A model generated the notes under the pieces. The model was not told the origin of the DNA. It made no database searches and saw only the letters and a list, made by a program, of their open reading frames with translations. The position numbers were made by a program, and so were the translations under genes. A stretch of DNA of 64,000 bases, from NCBI RefSeq assembly GCF_965228705.1, contig NZ_OZ245832.1, positions 1,364,001 to 1,428,000 on the forward strand. Direction: 5' to 3'. Shown here piece by piece: positions 1-8,638 of the stretch; the first letter of the stretch is position 1; each line of letters begins with the position of its first letter. Source of the DNA: Croceimicrobium sp965228705. Lineage in GTDB: Bacteria; Bacteroidota; Bacteroidia; Flavobacteriales; Schleiferiaceae.

Positions 1-418
1 AGGGTGTTGCAATTAACAATTGACTGCGCAAGGCATAGAGCCAAGCAATGTGACGGAATATTAATTTCTTATGCCAGGCCTTTATCTCCGACTCCTTGAT
101 AGGATTTGGATTATGCTGATTGGTGGTGAAATTGCTTACTATACTTGCCCAGGATCTGCTGCTATTTACAATAGCTCCCCAAATTTTACGAGCCTCCCAC
201 ATACGATCGTAGGCACTGTTATTCTTAAAACCTACGTAAAAGGCTACCGCTGTACCAATGATGGAAACTGGTAACCAGGGAATAAACATCCAATGGTGAC
301 CTTCGCCGGTATAGACATAAAGGGCGACCACTAAAGTCATCCAAATAATTAACCAGGGAAAATGATGACCGGAAAACTGAAGGATTCGCTTAAGTGAAAA
401 ATTCTTGGTAATTAACAT
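1..418 (-). CDS. Bestrophin family chloride/anion channel (3' end outside window)
   Basis: The reverse strand reads openly from an ATG at 418 to the window edge (about 139 residues). The N-terminus has two hydrophobic stretches (about residues 21-36 and 48-64) followed by the segment FKNNSAYDRMWEARKIWG. That asparagine- and arginine-rich signature is typical of the bacterial bestrophin/UPF0187 (YneE) family, whose full length is about 290-300 residues. Family members form pentameric anion-selective channels in the inner membrane. The product is inferred from this segment; the C-terminal half lies outside the window. It lies 86 bp downstream of the membrane protein at 504-926 on the same strand and may be cotranscribed with it. 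Confidence 0.8.
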   Translation of the reverse strand, partial: MLITKNFSLKRILQFSGHHFPWLIIWMTLVVALYVYTGEGHHWMFIPWLPVSIIGTAVAFYVGFKNNSAYDRMWEARKIWGAIVNSSRSWASIVSNFTTNQHNPNPIKESEIKAWHKKLIFRHIAWLYALRSQLLIATP

Positions 419-503
419 AGTCTGCAATGCTTGCTCCCAATTTGAAACTTTTTTAGGGAATATGCAGCCCGAATTTCAGGTATGGATAAAATAGTTTCTG
501 GCA

Positions 504-926
504 CTAGCTATCGGGGTATTTGGTTTGGGTAGGCTCCGAATGGATAAGGCTGTATTTAATCATCCACAAAAGGCTAATCAGCATAAAAGGCATGACTGAT
601 AGCAACATTAATGGATTCCATTTTAGGAGAGCTCCCAATAAAACAAAGAGCAGTAATAGTCCTATACTGATTATGGACAGCATAGGCCAAAGTCTTTTTG
701 CTTGTGGCTTTAGGATTAGAAAGATCAAAAGTAACTGTCCGAATAAAGGCAAGAGTATTAAGGGATGGGCGAAATGCTCCGGTTGCTGAAAAAGATCCCG
801 GAAAAGCTGTACTTCCATCTCCACTAAAAAGGCCCTTTGAGCTCCACCCCATTCCAGGTACACCAAGAAGGTACTCAGAAGCAAGAATAAAGGATATAAG
901 CGCGCTTGATTTAGGGGGCCTTTCAT
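504..926 (-). CDS. Small integral membrane protein, unknown function
   Basis: A 140-residue protein with four hydrophobic segments (about residues 9-24, 55-72, 80-98, 104-124) and a short polar C-terminal tail. The layout is that of a four-helix inner-membrane protein. No catalytic motif or named family is recognised. The ATG at 926 gives a first helix directly after a short basic N-terminus. The gene precedes the bestrophin-type channel on the same strand. A functional link is possible but not shown. Confidence 0.6.
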   Translation of the reverse strand: MKGPLNQARLYPLFLLLSTFLVYLEWGGAQRAFLVEMEVQLFRDLFQQPEHFAHPLILLPLFGQLLLIFLILKPQAKRLWPMLSIISIGLLLLFVLLGALLKWNPLMLLSVMPFMLISLLWMIKYSLIHSEPTQTKYPDS

Positions 927-1125
927 AATGGCTAAGGGTATTTAAGTTTCTATCGGCTGGCTATGAAGGAACTAGAGCTTAAGGTAGAGATTTACAAAAT
1001 CCGCAGGTAAATCTTAATAATCCTTATGTTTGAAATTGTAAAAGTTTCCTGATCTGGTCATGCCCCTAAGTGATTTAACCAAGGAAATTTAATCATTCAA
1101 ATCAAGCCAGCAGAAAAAGCAGCCA

Positions 1126-1752
1126 ATGGACATCCAAAACATTTTCCAAAACAACCGCGATTGGGTTCAAAGCAAATTAGAACTCGATTCAGATTATTTC
1201 AGCAATTTATCCAAGGGGCAAAGTCCTGAAATCCTGTATATCGGATGTTCAGACAGTCGTGTTACCGCCGAAGAACTAATGGGTGTTTCTCCGGGAGAAG
1301 CCTTCATTCACCGCAATATTGCCAATATGGTTCCCAATACTGATCTCAGTGCTATGTCGGTAATTGAATATGCGGTGAGTCATCTTAAAGTAAACCATGT
1401 GGTGGTTTGTGGGCATTACTTCTGTGGAGGGGTTAAAGCAGCCATGCAATCTCAGGATTTAGGCATTTTAAATCCCTGGTTACGGAATATCCGTGATGTA
1501 TTTCGCCTTCACGCTGAAGAGCTGCATGCTATTGCAGATGAGGAAGAGCGTTATAAGCGTTTGGTCGAATTAAATGTAGAAGAACAATGCTTTAATGTGA
1601 TTAAAACCGCGGCCTTGCAACGCGCTCACCGCGAACGTGGCATTAGTGTACATGGCTGGGTATTTGACATTCACTCCGGTAAATTAATCGATTTGGATAT
1701 CGACTTCGAATCGAAAATGAAGAGCGTAATGGAGATTTATAATTTGGATTAA
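1126..1752 (+). CDS. can: Beta-class carbonic anhydrase
   Basis: Interconverts CO2 and bicarbonate in the cytoplasm. The 208-residue protein has the beta-class zinc motifs: CSDSRV with Cys41 and Asp43, and HVVVCGHYFCGG with His97 and Cys100. HRNIANMV supplies the conserved loop after the first motif. Length and motif spacing match the family, and the ATG at 1126 gives a normal N-terminus. The gene is monocistronic and followed by a strong terminator. About 2 kb downstream lies the DAB inorganic carbon pump, and a SulP transporter is further along the chromosome. A joint role in carbon supply is inferred, though free carbonic anhydrases also serve ordinary anaplerotic metabolism. Confidence 0.95.
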   Translation: MDIQNIFQNNRDWVQSKLELDSDYFSNLSKGQSPEILYIGCSDSRVTAEELMGVSPGEAFIHRNIANMVPNTDLSAMSVIEYAVSHLKVNHVVVCGHYFCGGVKAAMQSQDLGILNPWLRNIRDVFRLHAEELHAIADEEERYKRLVELNVEEQCFNVIKTAALQRAHRERGISVHGWVFDIHSGKLIDLDIDFESKMKSVMEIYNLD

Positions 1753-1773
1753 GAACCCAAATCCTCAATATAG

Positions 1774-1799
1774 AGCCAGGTTATCTACCTGGCTTTTTT
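1774..1799 (+). terminator. Rho-independent terminator after carbonic anhydrase
   Basis: AGCCAGG (1774-1780) pairs with CCTGGCT (1788-1794) across a 7-base loop and is followed by a T run to 1799. It lies about 20 bp after the carbonic anhydrase stop codon. Confidence 0.85.
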
Positions 1800-1847
1800 G
1801 TTTGCAGCTATTGATTTCATTAAAGTATAAGGCCTACTTTCGAGACC

Positions 1848-2231
1848 GTGATTTCCATACTTAGAAATAGCAAAGCCCTAAGTCTGCTTTGGGGTATTAT
1901 GGCTTTTTACCTCCTCAATATCAGTGTGGATACGCGTGATTTCCAAGCAAATGATATTCCAGAAGACCTGAGTTTTAATGATCAGGAAAGTATGGTGGAA
2001 ATTATTTTTGAGCAGATTTTGGGTTATGAAGATGCTTTTATCGAATACGATGATCCGGATACTGAAGAATCGCAAAGTCAAAACAGTTTAAAGATCGAAG
2101 CCCTCATTAATCCCTATCTCTTTATTGGCAAACCGCTCTTTATTGATGATTCTTTAATGACCTTCAGCTCCTTTTTGGCCAGAACATTGCCGGGCCATTT
2201 CAATATCGACAATCCTCCCCCACAAGCTTGA
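1848..2231 (+). CDS. Hypothetical protein with N-terminal membrane segment
   Basis: A 127-residue protein with one hydrophobic N-terminal stretch (about residues 10-26), followed by an acidic region (EDAFIEYDDPDTEE) and a C-terminus ending in NPPPQA. The start is a GTG at 1848; no better ATG exists before the hydrophobic stretch. It lies just ahead of the envelope protein at 2298 and, if cotranscribed with it, the two may act together. No family function is known to me, and a signal anchor or lipoprotein-like role is only a guess. Confidence 0.6.
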   Translation: MISILRNSKALSLLWGIMAFYLLNISVDTRDFQANDIPEDLSFNDQESMVEIIFEQILGYEDAFIEYDDPDTEESQSQNSLKIEALINPYLFIGKPLFIDDSLMTFSSFLARTLPGHFNIDNPPPQA

Positions 2232-2253
2232 TTTGTTTTCAAAATCGATTCCT

Positions 2254-2279
2254 GCTCCGCATTAAATGGAGCCTTTTTT
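2254..2279 (+). terminator. Possible weak terminator
   Basis: GCTCC (2254-2258) pairs with GGAGC (2268-2272), followed by CTTTTTTT. The 5-bp stem is short, so it may only attenuate transcription between the two neighbouring genes. Confidence 0.4.
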
Positions 2280-2297
2280 ATCTAAACAAATCAAAAT

Positions 2298-3155
2298 ATG
2301 AAACCATGCATTTTAGGGATGTTTAGCTTGCTGGCATTCCCACTCTCCCTATTTGGGCAAATCAATGATGCTCAGAAAGACAGTCTTTTTATTCAAGAAG
2401 TAGAAAATCAGAAGGACCCAGATAAAGTCCTACATGCCGAACCCCTCTACATCGACTTAATTCGGGATTTAGGCGCCCGTAAAGGCGAAAGGGAATGGAA
2501 CATTGGGATGGGACTAACCGACAATCTTAGTTTCGACAGCTACGAAGCATTAATTGAATATGAATGGGCCCCGATGGATCGCCTAGGTCTGGAGGTAGAA
2601 CTCCCCTTTACTCTGCATTCGCCTTTGGCTGGTGCCGAGTCGGAGATCCCCTCCCATCGCTTAAACAGCTTAAAAGTAGCGGCACAATGGTCCTTCCTGG
2701 TAAATGAACATTATGCCAGTTCAATGGCCATTGGCTATATCAATGAATTTGAGCTTTCGGACTTCAATAATTTTGCCAGGCCACTCATTATTGGTAATGT
2801 TTACAATCCCTTTCTGGTGATTGCCAAACGCTGGGGCCAAAACTTCCATTCCTTGCTGTATACTGGCCCACAAATCGCCCACCATTATGCTAGCAACCAG
2901 TGGCATAAGGCTTTTGAAATCAATACCAGTTTCCATTATATGATTAGTGGAACTCGAAATTTTTTAGGAGTAGAAATCAACAAAAGCATTGAAAATCAGC
3001 AATTCGATCTTAGCTTGCGGCCACAAATGCGAGTGGCGATTGCCGATAATCTAATGATAGGGATTGTAGCCGGCATACCGATAAAGCGTGAAAATGAAAG
3101 GCTTAGTTCCTTTCTCCGCTTAATTTGGGAGCCTGGACATCCCCAAAAGAATTAG
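2298..3155 (+). CDS. Probable outer-membrane beta-barrel protein
   Basis: A 285-residue protein starting with a signal peptide (hydrophobic stretch ending near FGQ at about residue 21). After a polar linker the segment HAEPLYIDLIRDLGARKG opens a long series of alternating amphipathic strands, ending without a cytoplasmic tail. This is the usual layout of an outer-membrane barrel or transporter-like protein in Bacteroidota. The function is unknown. A promoter just upstream is possible because a weak hairpin separates it from the previous gene, and a strong terminator follows. Confidence 0.65.
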   Translation: MKPCILGMFSLLAFPLSLFGQINDAQKDSLFIQEVENQKDPDKVLHAEPLYIDLIRDLGARKGEREWNIGMGLTDNLSFDSYEALIEYEWAPMDRLGLEVELPFTLHSPLAGAESEIPSHRLNSLKVAAQWSFLVNEHYASSMAIGYINEFELSDFNNFARPLIIGNVYNPFLVIAKRWGQNFHSLLYTGPQIAHHYASNQWHKAFEINTSFHYMISGTRNFLGVEINKSIENQQFDLSLRPQMRVAIADNLMIGIVAGIPIKRENERLSSFLRLIWEPGHPQKN

Positions 3156-3216
3156 CCCACTTAAGATGAACCCTCCGGGCTCTACTCAGGTTTAGAATTC
3201 TGTTTTAAACCAGGAA

Positions 3217-3244
3217 AGCCAAGTCTTTTCAGACTTGGCTTTTT
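3217..3244 (+). terminator. Rho-independent terminator
   Basis: AGCCAAGTCT (3217-3226) pairs perfectly with AGACTTGGCT (3231-3240) over a TTTC loop, followed by TTTT. A-rich bases on the other side mean it may also stop leftward transcripts from the dab genes. Confidence 0.9.
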
Positions 3245-3285
3245 GCTAGGACCAATACGGTATTGGCCCGGGGAGGGAGAAAGAA

Positions 3286-3603
3286 CTAGTTTTCTTGTCC
3301 GGCCATTTCGAAGTTTGCTGACCAATTTTTCTTCTGAGCTGTTTCGGCTGCCAGAGCGATAGTCTTTAATGGGACATCATCCGACACTTCTTTCAGTTCT
3401 GCCAGGAGCTGCGCTTTCAAAGCTTTTAAATCCTGAATCTTCTCATCCCGATCGGCGGCTGATGTTTGATGATCCGCTTCCCAACGTCGTAAGAACTCTG
3501 TGCGGAGATCCTTTATTTGTTGGTCAATGGCCAAACTGATTAATCTTTTAAAATCGGCAGCTTTCCAATCTAATTTCTGAAGGTCAATGTTCATGGTTCG
3601 CAT
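3286..3603 (-). CDS. Small helical protein encoded with dabA
   Basis: A 105-residue, charged, largely helical protein with a coiled-coil-like centre (about residues 30-75, rich in Asp, Lys, Leu and Ala) and no membrane segment. Starts at 3603 or 3594 are equally possible; the second begins MNIDLQKLDW. It lies 10 bp after dabA on the same strand, so it is almost certainly the last gene of the dab operon. I do not recognise the family. A role as accessory or assembly factor of the carbon pump is inferred only from position. Confidence 0.6.
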   Translation of the reverse strand: MRTMNIDLQKLDWKAADFKRLISLAIDQQIKDLRTEFLRRWEADHQTSAADRDEKIQDLKALKAQLLAELKEVSDDVPLKTIALAAETAQKKNWSANFEMAGQEN

Positions 3604-3613
3604 AAGAGTGGAT

Positions 3614-6052
3614 TTAAACGGTTACTAATTTTTCATTTTGCTTTTGTGGGCTGATGGCCTTTGAGCTTTGCCATTGCAAATTGCCCTGGTATTCTTCTGC
3701 CACTTGTCCGGCTTCATTCATGCGGAATAACTTCAACCAATGGTGGTCGAATAAATCTTGCAGCATGGAATGCTTCTGAAGGATTGTATTGATTGCTTCT
3801 TGGGGTGCATCGATCACCACATTGAGGCGTTGGGGCAAGTGTTGGTATTGCTTGCCATCGTGTACCGACTGCCAAGCCAGGCCGATCCTTAAATCGCCCG
3901 CTGATCCTTCCAGTACTCCAATTCCGCCGCTTACATTATGCAAGGTTTTATTCCCAGCTCCGAAGTTTTGATTGTCGGTGGTACTGGCATAATACTGCAA
4001 GTTAATCCAGGAGGTAACTACCATGGGGGCGGTCATAATAGTCTCCAGAATGGCAAAGTTTTCATCCTCTTGCCATTGGTAGGAGTGCAAGAAGCTGCGA
4101 GCACCCAAATTCTTGCCTTTGGTTTTGGAGCGAGGTGCAATTACAAAGGCATTGCAGCCGGCCAATCCCCATTCGGGTCGTACCTGTGACCAATCTTTAC
4201 TGCGCTTTACAATTTCGGTTTGGGCCTCGCTTTCTTTAATCCCGAAGCGCAGAGCACGTTCCTGACGAGCTTGTTCGGTTGCTCGCTCTAATTGTAATTC
4301 CAGTTCTGAAAGCTCCGGCCAACGATTCTTGTCGATTTCCCGACGGTTAACAATATGGATGGAATCAGTAGTGGTATCGTGCAAGGCCGCTATGAATATC
4401 GTATCTGCCGGAAGGCTAATTCCCTCCTCCTTTAATGCAGCCCTTACTCTGGTATCATTTAGAAGGCGCGCGCTGGTCCAGGCATTAATCTCGCCCGAAT
4501 GACCTCCGCAAGCCCCACAGTCCAATGCACTGGCATGAGGATTATTCACGGTGCTGGCTCCATGTCCTACAATCATCACCATGGGAGCAAATCCCTTAGT
4601 CAAACCCATGGCTTTTAAAGCCCCCTGCGCCATTTGCACCTGAGTTTCGAAGGGGATTGCGGAGAGGTCAATATCACGGTCGGTATCCGCCGCATTAGGA
4701 TCGGCCGTGGGGCGGGTCCAAGCAAAGGAATCGCTGATTAATTTGGTGAGGAAGCTTATCCCCAAGGGACTTACAAAGGCAAAGGCCGAAACTTTACCGG
4801 ATTTAAAACGCTTCCAGCTTTTAGCGATTTGCTGCCGACTCAATTTCAGAGCGCGCTTCTTCTCTGTTTGGTAGATGTCGCTGCTTATTTCCTTTACTTC
4901 TACCGCAGAAGGAATTAGGGCCGGACATTGATGCCGGGATTTATCTGAAGCCAATTCCCTGTATTGCAGGGGTACCCCGAAGAAGCCCGCGAAGCCCAGG
5001 GTTTCAATTTCCGGGTCTACCTGTTCCAGGTTTCGACGGTAAAGCTCAGAGCGCACATCAATACAAAATACCGCTTGGGCTTTGGGGCCTTGGGCTTTCT
5101 CTGCTTGTGGAAGCTGATTTAAACGCTCCTTCAGTTCTCTTTGGGCCGCAAAATCGAAGGCATCTTGAAGAATTAAGCGGCTTTCCAGGCTTTCACTTCC
5201 CGGAAAGGCGGCTTTTAATTCGAGGATGGCCAAATCTGCTTTTCGCTGTTCCCAGGCCTTATAAAGTTTTAGATCATTAAGACCTTCGAGCAGGGCTGCT
5301 TCCCAACTTAATAATATCGTAAGGAAGGACTCCAGATTATGCCTATTGCCACCATAGAGTTTCGCCTGCCAATCCTGACCCGCCACATAAGATGACCAGC
5401 CCTTGAGTTTTAAGAGAAGGCTGTGGAGATAAGGTTCTAAGGAAGGTCCTTTTAAGGCGAGCACCTTAATATTTTGCTCGAGAGCTTCCTCATAATTGCT
5501 GGAAAGGCCTTTCACATAATTGCGGAAATTGGGTAGGCCCATTAATTCGGGGGCTCGGTTAATCATGGCTTCTTCCCGCCATATCTCAAAAAGGTCGATC
5601 CCCACTGCATAGGGCTTATCATACTGATGGAAAAAGTGGGCGGCCCATTGCGAAACCCGATCTACCATAAAGCGCGACCAATCTTTGGTTCCGTGCTCCC
5701 GGGCCAGATCACCCAAGGTATAAAGCTCGTAGAGCTCGTAGTTTGAGGCGGTTAGGGCCAGAAATTTAGCCTGCGCCAGAAATTCGGCACTGCTTTCCTG
5801 GCGATGATTGGCGTGAAGGGCATGCTCGATATCACTGGCCGTAATTTGCCCTTCTTCATACTGCTCCAGGTAGAAGTCCAGTGACATGCTCATATCAATT
5901 CCCGCGCGACGTTTTAAGCTGAAAGCAGCTTCTTGAAAATCTTGATTGAGCAGACCCAGATAAGGGTTCACAGCGATGGAGTTTTCCAAGGACCAGGCCG
6001 GAGCCAGCTTTTGACATGCCGTTTCGAGGGCCAGTTTAATTTTTGCATCCAT
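3614..6052 (-). CDS. dabA: Inorganic carbon transporter subunit DabA (DUF2309/UPF0753)
   Basis: An 812-residue cytoplasmic protein of the DabA family, which works with DabB to take up and hydrate CO2 in an energy-coupled one-way reaction. The zinc site, related to that of beta carbonic anhydrases, is visible: FCIDVRSE with Cys330 and Asp332, then VGHGAS with His497 and LDCGACGG with Cys512. The length is typical of the family. The gene follows dabB by 20 bp on the same strand. It is transcribed away from a LysR regulator, as in other bacteria where such systems respond to carbon supply. All four proposed ligands are present, so it should be active. Confidence 0.93.
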   Translation of the reverse strand: MDAKIKLALETACQKLAPAWSLENSIAVNPYLGLLNQDFQEAAFSLKRRAGIDMSMSLDFYLEQYEEGQITASDIEHALHANHRQESSAEFLAQAKFLALTASNYELYELYTLGDLAREHGTKDWSRFMVDRVSQWAAHFFHQYDKPYAVGIDLFEIWREEAMINRAPELMGLPNFRNYVKGLSSNYEEALEQNIKVLALKGPSLEPYLHSLLLKLKGWSSYVAGQDWQAKLYGGNRHNLESFLTILLSWEAALLEGLNDLKLYKAWEQRKADLAILELKAAFPGSESLESRLILQDAFDFAAQRELKERLNQLPQAEKAQGPKAQAVFCIDVRSELYRRNLEQVDPEIETLGFAGFFGVPLQYRELASDKSRHQCPALIPSAVEVKEISSDIYQTEKKRALKLSRQQIAKSWKRFKSGKVSAFAFVSPLGISFLTKLISDSFAWTRPTADPNAADTDRDIDLSAIPFETQVQMAQGALKAMGLTKGFAPMVMIVGHGASTVNNPHASALDCGACGGHSGEINAWTSARLLNDTRVRAALKEEGISLPADTIFIAALHDTTTDSIHIVNRREIDKNRWPELSELELQLERATEQARQERALRFGIKESEAQTEIVKRSKDWSQVRPEWGLAGCNAFVIAPRSKTKGKNLGARSFLHSYQWQEDENFAILETIMTAPMVVTSWINLQYYASTTDNQNFGAGNKTLHNVSGGIGVLEGSAGDLRIGLAWQSVHDGKQYQHLPQRLNVVIDAPQEAINTILQKHSMLQDLFDHHWLKLFRMNEAGQVAEEYQGNLQWQSSKAISPQKQNEKLVTV

Positions 6053-6072
6053 AATTTTTGCTTTTTAAGCGA

Positions 6073-7632
6073 TTAGCTATTTGCTCGTTTCAATGAACCA
6101 AAGAGGCGATCGGTGAGAACGCTCAGATAAAAACCATTGCGAAGGTGAATTTCCATCGCTCTGAACCTGCTGGAGGCTCGGTACTGTTTGGGCAAGAAAT
6201 AAGCGCCCAGAGCCAGGATTGTGAAGGCCAATAAAACACTCAGACTAAGTGCCTTTTGTCCGGTGCTTAGCTCCGGTGTTGCGGCTATTTCCGGCGCTAA
6301 AGCCAGATGTATCAAATCTTCCAATATGAAAAAGCTTAGGACCACTAGTGTAGCACGAAGGATTAAGAGGAAGCGAGCCCGCAATTGTATTCCCTCTTCG
6401 AAACTCTTAAAGAGTAGTACCGAGGTTCCCAGGGCGATAATGGCTGCAACGATTTGCAAGGCAAAGCTCATACCTTCCAGGCCACCTCTTAAAGCAAGTA
6501 CCCCGCTAAAAATCAGCAGCGCCAGGGTGATTGCCATTAAAAGCCTGTTTAGAGATGGTTCCGGAACCGGGCTGCACCATTGATCATTGCGATACCGATC
6601 GATCTGGCTGCCAGAACTTAAGAATGAGTGGGCCTTGTAGAAGGAATGCGCCATGAGATGTAAAAGCGCTGCCGAATACAAGCCCAGGCCCGATAGCATC
6701 AGGCTGAAGCCCATATGTCCGATGGTTGAATAAGCTAATGAAGTTTTGATGGCTGGCTGCGTAGGCGCTACTGCCGTTCCGTATAAAGCACTTAAAGCCC
6801 CTATGCACAGCAATAGCAGGCTGGCCGATTCGGTTCCGCTAATCAAGGGCGAAAAGCGAATGATCAGATAAGGACCGGCATTAATTAATCCGGCATGTAA
6901 TAGAGCGGAAACCGGAGTTGGGGTTTCCATCACCTCCAGTAACCAGCTGTGAAAAGGTATTTGCACCGCCTTAAGCGCAGCTGCCAGGACCATGAGGATG
7001 GCCGCCGCATTTAATTGGGCTGACCAGGCTCCGGCTTCCAATTGCTTAAAAATCTCCGCAAGCTGGGCTGTATGAAACTCTGAGTAGATTAGGGCCAAGG
7101 CACTAAGGAGCAGGATATCAGCAATGCGCGCTACTACAAACTTTTTACGAGCGGCGAGGCGGGCTCTTTCCCGCTGACGGTAAAAAAGCAGCAGCCTTTG
7201 TAGGGCCATGCTAGTACCAAACCAGGAGAGCGCTAATAAGAGTAGGTTACCGGATAAGACGAAGAACTGAATTAAGGCTACAGTTAGGGCCAGCATGGCA
7301 CTAAAAGCGGCCTCGCGGGAATCGCCATCCATATAATTACGGCTGTAGCGAAACACTATGAAGGCAATCAGGTTAATCATGAACAGCAGCAGGCCATTAA
7401 GGCGATCCAGTCGGATGGAGAATCCGAGATCCGCGAAACCAAGCAAGGTCGATTCCAATGGTCCCTGAACATAAACCCAAATCACGGCCAGGCTGGCGAT
7501 GATTAATCCTAAGATTGAGGATCGAATAGCGAGGCTATTGGGAAGCTTCGGATTTTTAGAAGCATAAAAAAACCCAATTCCAAGGTTTAGGATTGGGCTT
7601 AAGAGAATGGCGGTGAGGAGTATGGCAGTCAT
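6073..7632 (-). CDS. dabB: Inorganic carbon transporter membrane subunit DabB (NuoL/MrpA-like)
   Basis: A 519-residue, highly hydrophobic protein of the proton-conducting antiporter family (NADH-quinone oxidoreductase subunit L-like), with about 13-14 membrane segments. The central stretch VQIPFHSWLLEVMETPTPVSALLHAG is the hallmark of this family. Only one antiporter-like subunit is present, no other complex I gene is nearby, and dabA follows directly. This identifies it as DabB, the ion-translocating partner that energises CO2 hydration, rather than a respiratory subunit. The ATG at 7632 faces the divergent LysR gene across an 88-bp gap containing a TAGTTTTG -7 box. Confidence 0.92.
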   Translation of the reverse strand: MTAILLTAILLSPILNLGIGFFYASKNPKLPNSLAIRSSILGLIIASLAVIWVYVQGPLESTLLGFADLGFSIRLDRLNGLLLFMINLIAFIVFRYSRNYMDGDSREAAFSAMLALTVALIQFFVLSGNLLLLALSWFGTSMALQRLLLFYRQRERARLAARKKFVVARIADILLLSALALIYSEFHTAQLAEIFKQLEAGAWSAQLNAAAILMVLAAALKAVQIPFHSWLLEVMETPTPVSALLHAGLINAGPYLIIRFSPLISGTESASLLLLCIGALSALYGTAVAPTQPAIKTSLAYSTIGHMGFSLMLSGLGLYSAALLHLMAHSFYKAHSFLSSGSQIDRYRNDQWCSPVPEPSLNRLLMAITLALLIFSGVLALRGGLEGMSFALQIVAAIIALGTSVLLFKSFEEGIQLRARFLLILRATLVVLSFFILEDLIHLALAPEIAATPELSTGQKALSLSVLLAFTILALGAYFLPKQYRASSRFRAMEIHLRNGFYLSVLTDRLFGSLKRANS

Positions 7633-7654
7633 TCGTTGTGCTTTTGTGACGGGA

Positions 7655-7723
7655 CAAAACTAGAATGGATAATTCATAAGTTTTTATTTATATTTCGAAT
7701 GTCAATCATAAAAGTATTTTATG
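7655..7723. promoter_or_regulatory. dab / LysR divergent control region
   Basis: For dabB (reverse strand) a Bacteroidota -7 box TAGTTTTG lies at 7655-7662. No TTTG is visible at the expected -33, as at activator-dependent promoters. The palindrome CATAAAA-GTA-TTTTATG (7707-7723) overlaps the LysR start codon, and AT-rich sequence with related CATAA motifs lies between. LysR-type regulators commonly bind T-N11-A palindromes in such gaps, repress themselves and activate the divergent operon. Site assignment is inferred. Confidence 0.55.
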
Positions 7724-8638
7724 AACTATACTTTGAATCAGATTCGGGTATACCTCAAAATTGTTGAGACCGAGAGCATTACCAAGGCTGCGGAAGAGCT
7801 ATATATGACCCAACCGGCGGTGTCTATCCAGCTGAAAAATTTCCAGGATCAGTTTGAAGTTCCGCTTACTGAATTGGTAGGTCGAAAATTGCATATCACC
7901 GACTTTGGCTATGAGATTGCCGAGATCGCTGAAAAGGCTTTTTTAGAATTGGAGAACCTCCGTTTCAAGACCTTAGAATTTAAAGGCTTGTTATCAGGAA
8001 AGCTAAAAATCTCCTCTGCTTCTACTGGTAAATACGTGATTCCTTTTTTCCTCACCGACTTTCTGCAAAGTGCGCCGGGCATTAATTTGGTTTTGGATGT
8101 AACCAATAAAAGTCGGGTATTGGAAAGTTTAAAGCAAAATGAAATTGACTTCGCCATAGTTTCAGTAATCCCCAAAGACCTGGAGGTAGAGGAAGAAAAG
8201 CTGGTGGAAAACAAACTCTTTCTGGTGAGTGATGGCAAGGGAAATCCCAAAAAGAAGCCCTTGATTTTTCGGGAGGAAGGATCAGCAACCCGCCAGGAAA
8301 TGGAGCGCTATTTTCAACAGCATGGCAGTAAGGATCGCAAGAAACTGGAGCTCACCTCCAATGAGGCGGTAAAGCAAGCGGTAGTGGCGGGCTTGGGGAA
8401 TTCCATTGTACCCTTAATCGGAATTAAAAACGAATTGTTGAACCAGTCCATTCACATAGTTCCGCGGCGAGGACTGCCCCTTAAAACCGACTGGCGTTTG
8501 ATTTGGCTTAAAAGCAAGCGATTATCCCCCGTGGCCCAGGCCTATCTCGATTATGTACGGGAACACAAAGAAGAGATCATTGAAAAGCATTTTAAATGGT
8601 ATGAGGACTTTGAGGGAACTGAATTCAATCAAGTTTAA
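7721..8638 (+). CDS. LysR-type regulator (CbbR/CcmR-like) divergent from dab genes
   Basis: A 305-residue protein. The N-terminal winged helix-turn-helix (about residues 1-65, ESITKAAEELYMTQPAVSIQ) is followed by a substrate-binding-like effector domain (about 90-295). The divergent arrangement with dabB suggests it controls the carbon pump, as CbbR-type regulators do elsewhere. The effector is unknown. The end of the gene overlaps by 4 bp, tail to tail, with the monooxygenase on the other strand. The ATG at 7721 lies inside a palindrome, consistent with autoregulation. Confidence 0.88.
   Translation: MNYTLNQIRVYLKIVETESITKAAEELYMTQPAVSIQLKNFQDQFEVPLTELVGRKLHITDFGYEIAEIAEKAFLELENLRFKTLEFKGLLSGKLKISSASTGKYVIPFFLTDFLQSAPGINLVLDVTNKSRVLESLKQNEIDFAIVSVIPKDLEVEEEKLVENKLFLVSDGKGNPKKKPLIFREEGSATRQEMERYFQQHGSKDRKKLELTSNEAVKQAVVAGLGNSIVPLIGIKNELLNQSIHIVPRRGLPLKTDWRLIWLKSKRLSPVAQAYLDYVREHKEEIIEKHFKWYEDFEGTEFNQV

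Noticed and set aside
71..274. Rightward frame of 67 codons at the left edge
   Set aside because: It is a shadow of the bestrophin gene, whose reverse-strand reading is clearly coding.
6073..7632. Complex I subunit NuoL
   Set aside because: No other nuo genes are near, and dabA follows directly, which fits DabB.
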